Shown piece by piece: positions 1 through 8,428 of a stretch of DNA of 64,000 nt. A program made the translations under genes and the position numbers. Position 1 is the first letter of the stretch. Every line of letters starts with the position of its first letter. Source of the DNA: Streptomyces luteogriseus (GTDB lineage Bacteria; Actinomycetota; Actinomycetes; Streptomycetales; Streptomycetaceae); the NCBI RefSeq assembly GCF_014205055.1, contig NZ_JACHMS010000001.1:4588001-4652000 (forward strand). Reading direction: 5' to 3'. The notes beneath the pieces were generated by a model that worked only from the letters and a program-made list of their open reading frames with translations, had not been told where the DNA came from and searched no databases.

Positions 1-91
1 CCTTTCTCACCTTTGGGGGCTGTTTCTGACGGCTGGTCGGGTGAGTGGTCGCGCCGGTGTTCCCCGGGTGAAGGCTACCCGGCACGGCGAA

Positions 92-119
92 GGGGCCGCG
101 GCTGGGTGGCCGCGGCCCC
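92..119. terminator. Perfect GC-rich stem-loop, likely terminator
   Basis: A 10-bp perfect stem (GGGGCCGCGG at 92-101 and CCGCGGCCCC at 110-119) closes an 8-nt loop. It lies about 80 nt beyond the stop of the leftward protease gene, so it probably ends that transcript. There is no real T-run, as is common in Streptomyces. I see no gene in bases 1-198. Confidence 0.55.
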
Positions 120-198
120 TGTGTTTCCGGGCCGTCCCTGAGTCCCCATGGTCCCGGGGAATGCTCTGCGGTGACGGTCTGTCACCGGAGGGGAGACG

Positions 199-1488
199 TC
201 AGCCGGTGAAGGCGCCGAGTCCCTCCGGGGTGCCCAGACCGGTCGGGCCGTCGTAGCCCGTCCGGGCGGTGCAGAAGTAGCTGGTGGTGCAGCTCCCGTC
301 GTTGCCGCTGGTGACGTCGTTCAGGGCGGAGGTGTTCGCGTAGGGGAACGCGGACGGGTAGGAGCCCGTGGACGGGATGCCGGCGAGGGCGTAGACGCTC
401 GCGATGATCGGGGCGGAGGCGCTGGTGCCGCCGTAGGTGGCCCAGCCCTGGCCGTCGGCGCCGTAGGTGTCGTAGACGGAGACGCCGGTCGCCGGGTCGG
501 CGACGGCCGAGACGTCGGCGATCATGCGCTTGGCGCAGCCGGTGTCGGTCTGCCAGGTGGGCTTGGTGTCGTAGGCGGAGCAACCGGAGCCGGTGCCTTC
601 GGTGCTGCTGGTCCGCCAGACGCTCTCGGTCCAGCCGCGGGTGGTGGAGGAGGTGGAGAGCCTGGTGCCGCCGACGGCCGTCACGTACGTCGACGCCGCC
701 GGGTATTCGGCGCCGTAGCCCGCGTCGCCGGCGCTGACGGTGATGGCGACGCCCGGGTGGTTGAAGTAGGCGGAGTCGTAGGAGGCGTCGGAGGAGGACT
801 CGCCGCCGCCGTAGCTGTTGGACACGTACTTGGAGCCCAGGGAGACGGCCTCGTTGACGGCGGTGCCGAGGTTGGTCATGGACGAGGACTTCGCCTCGAC
901 GAGGAGGATGTGGCAGTTCGGGCAGATGGCGCTCGCCATGTCGAGGTCGAGGGATATCTCGCCGGCCCATCCGCTGTCGGGGGTGGGCAGGGCGGTGGTG
1001 GAGCCGGTCTGGCTCACCTTCTTGAAGCAGCCGTTCGCGGTGGTGCAGGCGGGCAGGCCGTAGTGCGAGCGGTAGGCGGCGAGGTCGGACTCCGCGTTCG
1101 GGTCGTCGTAGGCGTCGACGATGGCGATGGTGCGGCCGGAGCCGTTGTTCGCGGCGGCGGAGGTCAGGCCGTAGGCGCTGCGGAGGTCGGTGGGGCCGTA
1201 GCCGGAGGGGGAGGAGGCCTCGGCGGCCTGGGCCGAGATGCCGTGCTGCTGCTGGAAGGCGGTGCGGCCGCCTGTGACGCGCAGGGCGTTGCAGGCCATC
1301 TCGTCGTGGTGGCGGGGGAGGGCGCAGGAGCGGGTCCAGGTGACCTTCGCGGTGCCGGTGTCCGCGGTCTGGGCCTGGGCGGCGGTGGTGAGGCCGGTGA
1401 GGAGGAGTGCGGCGGTGGCGGTGACGGCGGACGCGACGCGGCGCCATCTGCGGCGGGTGGTGGCGGAATCGGGGGGTGTCGTGCGCAA
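199..1488 (-). CDS. Secreted sedolisin-type (S53) serine-carboxyl peptidase
   Basis: Predicted extracellular endopeptidase. I chose the TTG start at 1488 because it follows an AGGAGG site by about 7 nt and leads straight into a signal peptide: arginines at residues 12-17, a hydrophobic stretch to about 35, then an AQA cleavage site near 39. Upstream in-frame codons look non-coding. The mature part has S53 hallmarks: a Glu/Asp pair in GEISLDLD (about E177 and D181), an oxyanion Asp in SAGDAGYG, and the nucleophile Ser in GGTSASAP. The region before the catalytic core is only about 60 residues, much shorter than the long activation prodomain of classical sedolisins. The gene stands alone. Substrate unknown. 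Confidence 0.85.
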   Translation of the reverse strand: MRTTPPDSATTRRRWRRVASAVTATAALLLTGLTTAAQAQTADTGTAKVTWTRSCALPRHHDEMACNALRVTGGRTAFQQQHGISAQAAEASSPSGYGPTDLRSAYGLTSAAANNGSGRTIAIVDAYDDPNAESDLAAYRSHYGLPACTTANGCFKKVSQTGSTTALPTPDSGWAGEISLDLDMASAICPNCHILLVEAKSSSMTNLGTAVNEAVSLGSKYVSNSYGGGESSSDASYDSAYFNHPGVAITVSAGDAGYGAEYPAASTYVTAVGGTRLSTSSTTRGWTESVWRTSSTEGTGSGCSAYDTKPTWQTDTGCAKRMIADVSAVADPATGVSVYDTYGADGQGWATYGGTSASAPIIASVYALAGIPSTGSYPSAFPYANTSALNDVTSGNDGSCTTSYFCTARTGYDGPTGLGTPEGLGAFTG

Positions 1489-1716
1489 GGTACAGCCTCC
1501 TGGCAGTGGTGGGCAGAGGCCTGCGGGTGGGGGGAACCGCCGGTGTGTTTCCCGGCGGGGGCGGCGGCCCGCGACGACCATCGCTTGTTGAGTACGTGAC
1601 AACAAGGCGGTGATCGGAATCCTGACTTCCGCCTTACCGAAGGGGGCGTGGGGCTTACTGATCGCTGACGGGTCGATGGCCGGGCGATGGGCGCGACTTG
1701 ACCGAGGGGCCCGGAT

Positions 1717-2337
1717 TCAGCGGGGCTTGAGGCCGTGCAGGAGGAGGTGGACGAACTCCTCGGTACCGGCGAGGGCCGCATCGGGGGCGAGCATGCCGCC
1801 CGCCGCGAAGGAGGCGATGCCCTGGAGGGTGGCGCCGGTCACCAGGGTGAGGTACTGCGGGTCGCCCGCGATGATCTCGCCGCGCTCCTGGGCGTCGGCG
1901 ATGACCCGCTCCAGCGAGCCGACCGTCCGGTCGACGGCCGCGGCCATCTGCTCGGAGGCGTCCGGCTCGTGCTTGCGGGCGTACATGAGCTCCAGCAGCT
2001 CGGCGTTGTCGATCGAGAAGGCGAGGTAGGCCCGGGCGAGCGCGGTGAGCCGCTTCTCCAGCGGGAGCGTGGGGTCGTCCGCGCCCTCCAGGGCCTGGCC
2101 CAGCCGGTCGTAGCCGTCGAGTGCCAGGGCGTTGAGCAGGGCCTGCTTGTCCTTGAAGTGGCGGCCGGGTGCGGCGTGACTCACCCCCGCCTCCCGGGCC
2201 AGCTCGCGCAGCGAGAGTGCGCCGGCCCCCTTCTCCCGCAGGGTGCGCTCCGCGCCGGCGAGCAGGGTGGAGCGCAGATCCCCGTGGTGGTAGGGGCGGC
2301 TCTCCGGGGTGGGGCGGGTTGCTGGCATGCGGACCAT
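1717..2337 (-). CDS. TetR-family transcriptional repressor
   Basis: A 206-residue regulator. The N-terminal helix-turn-helix is visible at about 35-60 (LSLRELAREAGVSHAAPGRH), followed by an all-helical ligand-binding domain like the WHG-type TetR C-terminus. It is divergent from the SDR gene at 2409, and the 70-bp gap holds a perfect inverted repeat overlapping the SDR promoter, so it most likely represses the reductase and itself. An in-frame ATG at 2328 is an alternative start: TACGAT at 2341-2336 would place transcription initiation almost on it. The ligand cannot be predicted. Confidence 0.85.
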   Translation of the reverse strand: MVRMPATRPTPESRPYHHGDLRSTLLAGAERTLREKGAGALSLRELAREAGVSHAAPGRHFKDKQALLNALALDGYDRLGQALEGADDPTLPLEKRLTALARAYLAFSIDNAELLELMYARKHEPDASEQMAAAVDRTVGSLERVIADAQERGEIIAGDPQYLTLVTGATLQGIASFAAGGMLAPDAALAGTEEFVHLLLHGLKPR

Positions 2338-2350
2338 CGTATCCCGATGT

Positions 2351-2379
2351 TGTCAATGCCATCATTGTTGTCATTGACA
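2351..2379. promoter_or_regulatory. Inverted repeat operator between TetR and SDR genes
   Basis: TGTCAATG (2351-2358) and CATTGACA (2372-2379) are perfect 8-bp arms around a 13-nt centre. The right arm contains the -35 hexamer of the SDR promoter, so a bound repressor would block polymerase. The TetR protein encoded divergently is the obvious candidate to bind here. Confidence 0.7.
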
Positions 2380-2402
2380 GCATTGTTGGCGCCGCCTACA
2401 TT
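2374..2402 (+). promoter_or_regulatory. Sigma-70 type promoter of the SDR gene, leaderless
   Basis: TTGACA (2374-2379), a 17-bp spacer and TACATT (2397-2402) form a near-consensus promoter. Initiation 7 nt after the -10 element falls on the A of the ATG at 2409, which predicts a leaderless mRNA. The spot just before the ATG has no convincing ribosome-binding site. Confidence 0.7.
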
Positions 2403-2408
2403 CAGGGC

Positions 2409-3341
2409 ATGGCTGAGAAGGCGAAGACCCAGAGCAGCGAGACGTGGAGCGCGGACCGCCTCCCGGGCCTCGACGGGCGGACCGTCGTCGTCACCGGCGC
2501 CAACAGTGGCATCGGCCTCGCCGCGACCCACGCGCTGGCCCGGGCGGGGGCGCACGTCGTCCTCGCCGTACGGGACACCGAGCGCGGGCGGGCCGCGGCG
2601 GCGACCGTGCCGGGCAGCATCGAGGTGCGCCGACTGGACCTGGCGGACCTGGCCTCCGTGCGGGCGTTCGCCGACGCCTGGCAGGGGCCGCTGCACCTTC
2701 TCGTCAACAACGCCGGCGTGATGATGCTCCCCAGGCAGCGCACCAAGGACGGCTTCGAGATGCAGTTCGGCACGAACCATCTCGGGCACTTCGCCCTGAC
2801 GAACCTGCTGCTGCCGCGCATCACCGACCGCGTCGTCACCGTCTCCTCGGGCGCCCACCGCTGGGGCGGCGCGAGGATCGGCTTCGACGACCTGGACATG
2901 GCGGCGAACTACACCCCGCAGCGCGCCTACGCCCAGTCCAAGCTGGCCAACCTCCTGTTCACCCTGGAACTCCAGCGCCGGCTCACGGAGTCGGGCTCCG
3001 CGGTCCGCGCCCTGGCCGCCCACCCCGGATACGCGGCCACCAACCTCCAGAGCCACGCTGCCAACCCTTTGCTGCGCGCCCTCATGCGCCTCGGCAACAG
3101 GTTCTTCGCGCAGGACGACCGCGCGGGCGCCCTCCCCACCCTCTACGCCGCCACCGAGGACCTCCCCGGGGCGAGCTACGTGGGTCCCGACGGCCTGGGC
3201 GAGATGCGCGGCAAACCGACACTGGTGGGCCGCTCCCGCGCGGCCGGCGATCCGCTGACGGCCCGTCGGCTGTGGCGGGTCTCGGAGGAGCTGACGGGGA
3301 CGCGCTTCCCGCTGTCACGGGACGAAGAGGCGGGTGTCTGA
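2409..3341 (+). CDS. Short-chain dehydrogenase/reductase
   Basis: A 310-residue NAD(P)-dependent oxidoreductase of the retinol-dehydrogenase/WW-oxidoreductase-like SDR type. The Rossmann motif TGANSGIG is at about 29-36, NNAG near 100, the catalytic Ser in VSSGAH and the Tyr/Lys pair in YAQSKLAN. The start is the ATG matched by a leaderless promoter. It is paired with a divergent TetR gene whose operator overlaps the promoter, so the substrate or its precursor may be the inducer. A 19-bp tandem repeat begins inside its last codons. Physiological substrate unknown. Confidence 0.88.
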   Translation: MAEKAKTQSSETWSADRLPGLDGRTVVVTGANSGIGLAATHALARAGAHVVLAVRDTERGRAAAATVPGSIEVRRLDLADLASVRAFADAWQGPLHLLVNNAGVMMLPRQRTKDGFEMQFGTNHLGHFALTNLLLPRITDRVVTVSSGAHRWGGARIGFDDLDMAANYTPQRAYAQSKLANLLFTLELQRRLTESGSAVRALAAHPGYAATNLQSHAANPLLRALMRLGNRFFAQDDRAGALPTLYAATEDLPGASYVGPDGLGEMRGKPTLVGRSRAAGDPLTARRLWRVSEELTGTRFPLSRDEEAGV

Positions 3342-3455
3342 CGAGGACGGCGGCGCCCGACGAGGAGGTGGGTGCCCGACGGACGGGCGGGCGCCAGACG
3401 GACAGGTGGGCGCTTGTGGTGCCTGACGGCCAGGCGGTGTCCGACGGGCGGACCG
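3334..3455. repeat. Degenerate 19-bp tandem repeat array
   Basis: Copies in exact 19-bp register start at 3334, 3353, 3372 and 3391, and another is at 3419-3437 with a decayed copy after it. The consensus is roughly GTGCCCGACGGACGGGYGG. The array begins within the last codons of the SDR gene and fills the gap to the next gene. The period is not a multiple of three, so it is not a coding repeat. Confidence 0.75.
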
Positions 3456-3498
3456 CTGTCTGACGTTCCTCTCACCTTCGCCGGGCACAGTCGCTCCC

Positions 3499-4210
3499 GT
3501 GAAGCGTGTCCTGTCCGTCGTCGTGGTGCTCGGCGGGCTCGTCACCGCGTCGGCCGCGACCGGCGACGACGGGGCCGGGTCCTTCGGGGTGACCGTCGCC
3601 GGGCGCGATGCCCGGGTCGGGGTGCTCCTGCGTGCCGCCGGGGAGGGCAGTTCTGCACGGCGTCCGTGGTGGACGCGCCGCGGCGGGATCTGATCGTCAG
3701 CGCGGCGCACTGCCTGGGCGGCGAGGGTGGACTGGTGTTCGTGCCGGGCTACCGGGACGGGCGTGCGCCCTACGGGGAGTGGAGGGTGCGGCGGCGGTTC
3801 CTGCCCCGCGGGTGGGTCGAGGGGCGGCACGAGGAAAGTGACGTCGGGTTCGCCGTGCTCGCGCCGCGGGGCGGCACTCAGGTGCAGGACGTCGTCGGCG
3901 GGAACCGGTTCGTGACCGGAACGGCGACGGGGGGGCCACCGGAGTGACCGTCACCGGGTACCCCGACGCCCGCGAGACGCCCGTCGGCTGCACCGACAAG
4001 CCGGCCGCGCTCGGCCGCACCCAGCAGCGTGTCGCGTGCCCCGGCTTCAGCGGGGGTACGAGCGGCAGCCCCTGGGTGAACGGGGACGGGCAGGTCGTCG
4101 GGGTCCTCGGCGGGCACGACCAGGGCGGGACCACCCCCGGTGTCTCCTGCAGCGTGGTCCTAGGCGCGGAGGCCCGGCGGCTGTACCGGCAGGCGGCGGG
4201 GCTCTCATGA
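3499..4210 (+). pseudogene. Secreted trypsin-like serine protease, two frameshifts
   Basis: The pieces of one protease are split over three frames. GTG at 3499 begins a signal peptide (VKRVLSVVVVLGG). Around 3640-3650 the homology moves to another frame (GQFCTASVV, catalytic His in VSAAHC, catalytic Asp in EESDVGFAVL). Near 3930-3940 it moves again to a frame with VTVTGYPD and the Ser motif GTSGSPW. Both breaks sit in or next to G-runs (GAGGGC and a run of seven G), and one extra G at each would restore a continuous protein of about 237 residues with the full triad. It is therefore either a decayed gene or one with two homopolymer under-calls. Confidence 0.75.
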
Positions 4211-4380
4211 CGCGCCGCGACCCCGTGCGCCGGCCGGAGCCGTCGTGCTCTCGCCGTGCTGCCCGTGCCGTGCCCCGTTCCTCCGTCCGCCCCCGACTCT
4301 CCTCCCCGTGATCATTCCCGGGCGTGCCGGCCGCCTCTACACTGACCAACGGACTCCTGGGCGGTGAGGGGCGGTTGACG

Positions 4381-5382
4381 GTGCGTAAGGCATGGATCGT
4401 GGCGGGTGTCGCCATCAGCTCCGCCCTGGCCTTCGTGATGCTGCTCGTCGTCGGCGTCTACCTCGTCGCGGGGAACCTGGTCAACGGCGTGGGCGGTGGG
4501 GCGAAATCACTGGCCAAGGGGTCGGTGCCCGCCGCGTACGCGGCCCTCGTGCAGAAGTGGGGCAACCTCTGCCCCGCCATCAGCCCGGCCCTGCTCGCCG
4601 CCCAGCTCTACCAGGAGAGCGGCTTCAACCCCCGGGCCCAGAGCCACGCCGCCGCGCAGGGGATAGCGCAGTTCATCCCCGGCACCTGGGCCAGTCACGG
4701 CATCGACGGCGACGGTGACGGCGACCGTGATGTGTGGGATCCGAAGGACGCGATTCCCTCGGCCGCCTCCTACGACTGCGAACTCGCGTCGTACGTGAAG
4801 AAGGTTGGCGGGAATGCGACCGAAAACATGCTGGCCGCCTACAACGCGGGGGCGTACGCGGTGATCAAGTACGGGGGCGTGCCGCCGTACAGCGAGACCC
4901 GCAACTACGTGAAGCGGATCACGACGCTCTCGGAGAGCTTCGCCGCGCCGGTCGGGCGGGTCGACCCCTCCGAGCAGGCCGCCGCCGCGATCGAGTACGC
5001 GCAGAAGAAGCTGGGCACGCCCTACCTCTGGGGCGGCACCGGCACCGCTGAGCAGGGCGGACGCTTCGACTGCTCGGGTCTGACCCAGGCCGCCTACGAG
5101 ACCGTGGGCATCAAGCTCCCGCGCGTCGCCAACGACCAGTACAACGCCGGTCCGCACCCCTCGCGGGACGAACTGCTCCCCGGCGACCTGGTGTTCTTCT
5201 CGGACGACCTGACCAATTCCCGTGCCATCCGGCATGTCGGTATTTATGTCGGAGGCGGGTACATGATCGACGCGCCCCGGACCGGTGCCGTCATCCGATT
5301 CGACCCGATCGACACCCCTGACTACTTCGGAGCCACCCGCGTCACCGAAGATGGCGCGAAAGCACTGCCCACGACGGTGTGA
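4381..5382 (+). CDS. Lytic transglycosylase / NlpC-P60 cell-wall hydrolase
   Basis: A 333-residue bifunctional peptidoglycan hydrolase. GTG at 4381 is preferred: it follows GAGGGG by a good distance and opens directly into an N-terminal membrane segment (about residues 6-32). Residues about 60-175 form an SLT domain with the catalytic Glu in YQESGFNP and the motif AQGIAQFIPGTW, plus AAYNAG. Residues about 200-325 form an NlpC/P60 domain with the Cys in FDCSGL and the His in RHVGIYVG. It should cut both glycan strands and stem peptides at the outer membrane face, as in remodelling or conjugation-type wall hydrolases. It is not in a clear operon. Confidence 0.9.
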   Translation: MRKAWIVAGVAISSALAFVMLLVVGVYLVAGNLVNGVGGGAKSLAKGSVPAAYAALVQKWGNLCPAISPALLAAQLYQESGFNPRAQSHAAAQGIAQFIPGTWASHGIDGDGDGDRDVWDPKDAIPSAASYDCELASYVKKVGGNATENMLAAYNAGAYAVIKYGGVPPYSETRNYVKRITTLSESFAAPVGRVDPSEQAAAAIEYAQKKLGTPYLWGGTGTAEQGGRFDCSGLTQAAYETVGIKLPRVANDQYNAGPHPSRDELLPGDLVFFSDDLTNSRAIRHVGIYVGGGYMIDAPRTGAVIRFDPIDTPDYFGATRVTEDGAKALPTTV

Positions 5383-5628
5383 ACCGTGTGTGAACCCACC
5401 CCCTGAGCTGCGAAGACGTGTCTCTCTTCGATAACGTCTGCGTGATCATTCGGTGGAGTGTGGAACGGATCGACGGGGACCGTGCGTTCCTGTTGACGTA
5501 GCCGAGCAGACGTTCATTCGGTACGTGTCATGCACGCGTGCGGCGGAAGCGGGTCTACAACCACGGGGGTGGCAGGAGCGGCGCACGCACAGGTGCGCCG
5601 GGAGAGACGACGAAGGGGCCGCAGCGCC

Positions 5629-6327
5629 ATGGCTGGACTCGCCGATTCCGGGTCGAACCCCGACGTCGACCTGCTGTACGACATCAATGGCCTGGCCAAG
5701 GACGCGCCGGCCTGGTTCGACCGCGTCATGGAGTACGTCGGTGAGTACGGGCTGCTGCTCGCCATCGTCCTGCTCGTGGTGTGGTGCTGGTGGTCGGTGC
5801 GGCGCCGGGGCGACGAGGACGCGGCGTCCAGCGTCGCGGCGCTGGTCTGGGCGCCGTTGGCCGCCGGGATCGCCGTGCTGGTGAATGTGCCCATACGGGG
5901 TTTCGTGGAGCGGCCCCGGCCGTTCCTGGACCACCAGGGGCTCGAGGTGCTCGTCCAGGGCAAGACCGACTACTCGTTCGTCAGCGACCACGCGACGATC
6001 GTCATGGCGATGGCCGTCGGCCTGTTCGTCGCGAACCGCAGGTTCGGGCTCGTCGCGCTGGTGCTCGCGTTGTTCGGCGGGTTCATCCGCGTCTACATGG
6101 GCGTGCACTACCCGACCGACGTCGTGGGCGGATTCGCGCTGGGGACGGCCGTGGCGCTGCTGCTGTCGCCGCTCGCCATGGCCCTGCTGACGCCCGTGGC
6201 GAGGGCCGTCGAGCGCTCGCCCCGGCTGGGGTGGCTCGTGCGCGGCAGAGGGCGGGCGGAACGGGACGACGCGGTGATCCCCGAGGCCCGCAGTGAGCGG
6301 ACCTCGGAGAGGGACCTCGCCGCGTAG
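5629..6327 (+). CDS. PAP2-family membrane phosphatase
   Basis: A 232-residue integral membrane protein with five or six hydrophobic segments. The PAP2/undecaprenyl-pyrophosphate phosphatase signature is spread over three motifs: RGFVERPRP, SFVSDHA (variant of PSGH with the catalytic His) and RVYMGVHYPTD. It probably dephosphorylates a lipid pyrophosphate on the outer face of the membrane. ATG at 5629 is chosen; the upstream in-frame extension lacks membrane or signal character. A basic and acidic hydrophilic tail follows the last helix. Exact substrate is inference. Confidence 0.85.
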   Translation: MAGLADSGSNPDVDLLYDINGLAKDAPAWFDRVMEYVGEYGLLLAIVLLVVWCWWSVRRRGDEDAASSVAALVWAPLAAGIAVLVNVPIRGFVERPRPFLDHQGLEVLVQGKTDYSFVSDHATIVMAMAVGLFVANRRFGLVALVLALFGGFIRVYMGVHYPTDVVGGFALGTAVALLLSPLAMALLTPVARAVERSPRLGWLVRGRGRAERDDAVIPEARSERTSERDLAA

Positions 6328-6348
6328 CGACGACCGCCGGGCGCGCGG

Positions 6349-6440
6349 GCACAAACGCCTGCGGCGCCCCGCCGTGCCTGGTGCGACCACCCGCCTGCGG
6401 CGCCCTGCCGCGCCCGGGGACAACCCGCCTACAGCGCCTG
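6349..6440. repeat. Three short GC-rich direct repeats before a convergent gene end
   Basis: The motif CGCCTGCGGCGCC occurs twice (about 6357 and 6391) and a variant, CGCCTACAGCGCC, lies over the stop of the flavoprotein gene. It resembles the small intergenic repeats common in Streptomyces. Function unknown. Confidence 0.5.
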
Positions 6441-7982
6441 GGGGTACGTGAAGAAGCGGTTGGGGTCGTACTGCTTCTTCAGCTTGGCCAGGCGGGTCGC
6501 CGCGTCTCCGTAGTACGCCTTGCGCCAGTCGGTCAGCGTCGGGTCCGTGTAGTTCTGGTAGGCCGCCCCCGAGGCGTAAGGGCGCATGGCCTTGTGCGCC
6601 GACGCCAGCCAGTCCCGGGACGTCGCACCGCTCGTGCCGGCCCGCCAGGCCCCGATGTACTGGGCCAGCATCCGCGAGCGGCGGTGGACGAACGCCGTGG
6701 CCGTGGGGGAGACACGGTTGACCGCTCCGCCGAGCGCGGTCAGCGCGATGCTGCCCGAGCCGCCGCGCACCGAACCGATCTGGGCCAGCAGCGTGCGGAT
6801 GCCGGCCGTGGAGAGGGAGCGGTCGAAGAAGTCCGACGCCGCCGCGTACGTCTCACGGCCCAGCGCGCCCTTCGGGGAGCGGCCCGGGGTCGCGCCGGGC
6901 AGATGGCACTGCGCGTCCGTCGGGAACGACGAGCAGCCCGCGTACACCTCCATCGACTCCTCGTACGAGCGGCGCTTCAGGGAGACGCTGCGGGCCGGGG
7001 CGCCGACGCGGTCGGCCAGGCGGTCGACGGCGTTCTTGAGTTCGCCGTGGGTGCCGAGGGAGAACGCCGCGACCGAGACCGTCGGCGTGCCGCCCGCGGC
7101 GCTCGCCAGATGCAGGGACGACCAGATCTCGTCGGGCTGCGACGGGCCCCACTCCTGCCAGGCCTTCACCACCGCGGCCGCCTTCGACCAGGGCCAGGAC
7201 AGATACGCCGAGACGCCCTGCGGGGCCGGGTGGGTCGTGAAGTGCAGCTCGGTGACCACGCCGAAGTTGCCGTTGCCGGCGCCGCGCAGCGCCCAGAAGA
7301 GGTCCTTGTTCTCGCGGGCGTCGGCGGTGAGCTGCTTGCCGTCCGCGGTGATGAGGGTGGCCCGGGTGAGGCTGTCGCAGGTCAGTCCGTATGCCCGGGA
7401 GACCACGCCGTGACCGCCGCCGAGGGTGAGGCCCGAGACGCCGACGGTGGGGCAGGAGCCGGCGGGGATCGTGACGCCCTTCGCGGCGAGGGCGCGGTAG
7501 ACGTCGATGAGTTTGGCGCCGGCGCCGACCACCGCGGTGGTGCCGGAGGCTCGGACGCGGTTGAGCTTCGAGACGTCGACGATCAGGCGGCCGTCGCCGG
7601 AGGACCAGCCGGCGTAGGAGTGGCCGCCGTTGCGGATCGCCACGCGCAGGGCGTGTGCGCGGGCGTAGGCCAGGGTGGTGCGTATGTCGTCCGGGTGGGA
7701 CACGTACGCGACCGCGGCGGGCTTCAGGTTGTCGAAGCGGGTGTTGTAGAGCTGCCGGGCCGCGGGCCAGTTCGCGTCGCCGGGTCGGATCAGGGGGCCG
7801 TCGAGGTCGCGGGCCAGGGCGGACCAGTTGGCGGCGGTGGTTCTCGAGGTTGTGGTGGTGCGCGCGACGGTGGTGGCCGCGGCCCCGGAGCGGGTGCCCG
7901 ACTGTGTACAGGCGGTGGTGAAGGGGGTCGCGGCCGCGGCGATCGCCGCCGTGCCGGCTGTGAGGATCGTGCGCCGTTCCAT
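6429..7982 (-). CDS. Secreted FAD-linked oxidoreductase, BBE family
   Basis: A 517-residue berberine-bridge-enzyme-like flavoprotein. The start ATG at 7982 follows GGGAGG by 4 nt. The N-terminus has a Tat-like twin arginine (ERRTILT), a short hydrophobic run, then a possible lipobox Cys (FTTAC). The FAD_binding_4 domain shows NGGHSYAGWSSG (the His that carries the flavin) and GSCPTVGVSG (the Cys of bicovalent family members), so two covalent FAD links are predicted. The C-terminal BBE motif is YDPNRFF. Related enzymes oxidise sugars or secondary metabolites; the substrate here cannot be read from sequence. Confidence 0.88.
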   Translation of the reverse strand: MERRTILTAGTAAIAAAATPFTTACTQSGTRSGAAATTVARTTTTSRTTAANWSALARDLDGPLIRPGDANWPAARQLYNTRFDNLKPAAVAYVSHPDDIRTTLAYARAHALRVAIRNGGHSYAGWSSGDGRLIVDVSKLNRVRASGTTAVVGAGAKLIDVYRALAAKGVTIPAGSCPTVGVSGLTLGGGHGVVSRAYGLTCDSLTRATLITADGKQLTADARENKDLFWALRGAGNGNFGVVTELHFTTHPAPQGVSAYLSWPWSKAAAVVKAWQEWGPSQPDEIWSSLHLASAAGGTPTVSVAAFSLGTHGELKNAVDRLADRVGAPARSVSLKRRSYEESMEVYAGCSSFPTDAQCHLPGATPGRSPKGALGRETYAAASDFFDRSLSTAGIRTLLAQIGSVRGGSGSIALTALGGAVNRVSPTATAFVHRRSRMLAQYIGAWRAGTSGATSRDWLASAHKAMRPYASGAAYQNYTDPTLTDWRKAYYGDAATRLAKLKKQYDPNRFFTYPQAL

Positions 7983-8119
7983 GGGGCCTCCCGGTGGTTC
8001 CGTCCTGGGAGACGGGGTGATGGGGGGTGGGGGTTCCACGGGTCCGGCGGCGGTCGGGGAGACGTCCGGGGACTCGGGCGGCGTCCGCCGCGGGGCGGTG
8101 GCGGCGTTCGCCGCGGGTC

Positions 8120-8290
8120 TCAGTCCGTCGCGTGCTTCTCCGCGTCCGTGCGTGCCTGGCTTCTCGCTCTTCGGGCCGGGCCGCGCCAGCCGCAGGAGCA
8201 GTGGGCCATGCAGAAAGGGCCCTTCTCCATGGTCGTCGTGCGGTGTTCCGGGAGGTTGGGGGGAGCCTCCAGCCCGTCCTGCTGCGCCAC
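8120..8290 (-). CDS. Small Cys-rich protein, conserved in Streptomyces
   Basis: A 56-residue reading frame from GTG at 8290, in the gap between the flavoprotein and the lipoprotein genes. Its core is CMAHCSCGWRGPARR, three Cys and one His within about 10 residues followed by a basic helix-like tail. I recall near-identical small hypothetical proteins in many Streptomyces genomes, but cannot check. The Cys/His arrangement suggests metal binding. An internal ATG 20 codons in (MEKGPFC) is an alternative start. No function is known to me. Confidence 0.7.
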   Translation of the reverse strand: MAQQDGLEAPPNLPEHRTTTMEKGPFCMAHCSCGWRGPARRARSQARTDAEKHATD

Positions 8291-8428
8291 GGCGACAACG
8301 TTACCCAGCGCAGGTAAAGGGTTCGTACGACGGTCGGCACGGGCTCGCGTGACGAGGGCACAAACCCGTCGTTAACCGGAACGACGAGGGTGCCCGTGAC
8401 GGACGTACCGGCTGGGGGTAGGCAGGCG

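Noticed and set aside
1-198. A possible small gene at the left edge
   Set aside because: The reading frame has no ribosome site and spans the terminator hairpin.
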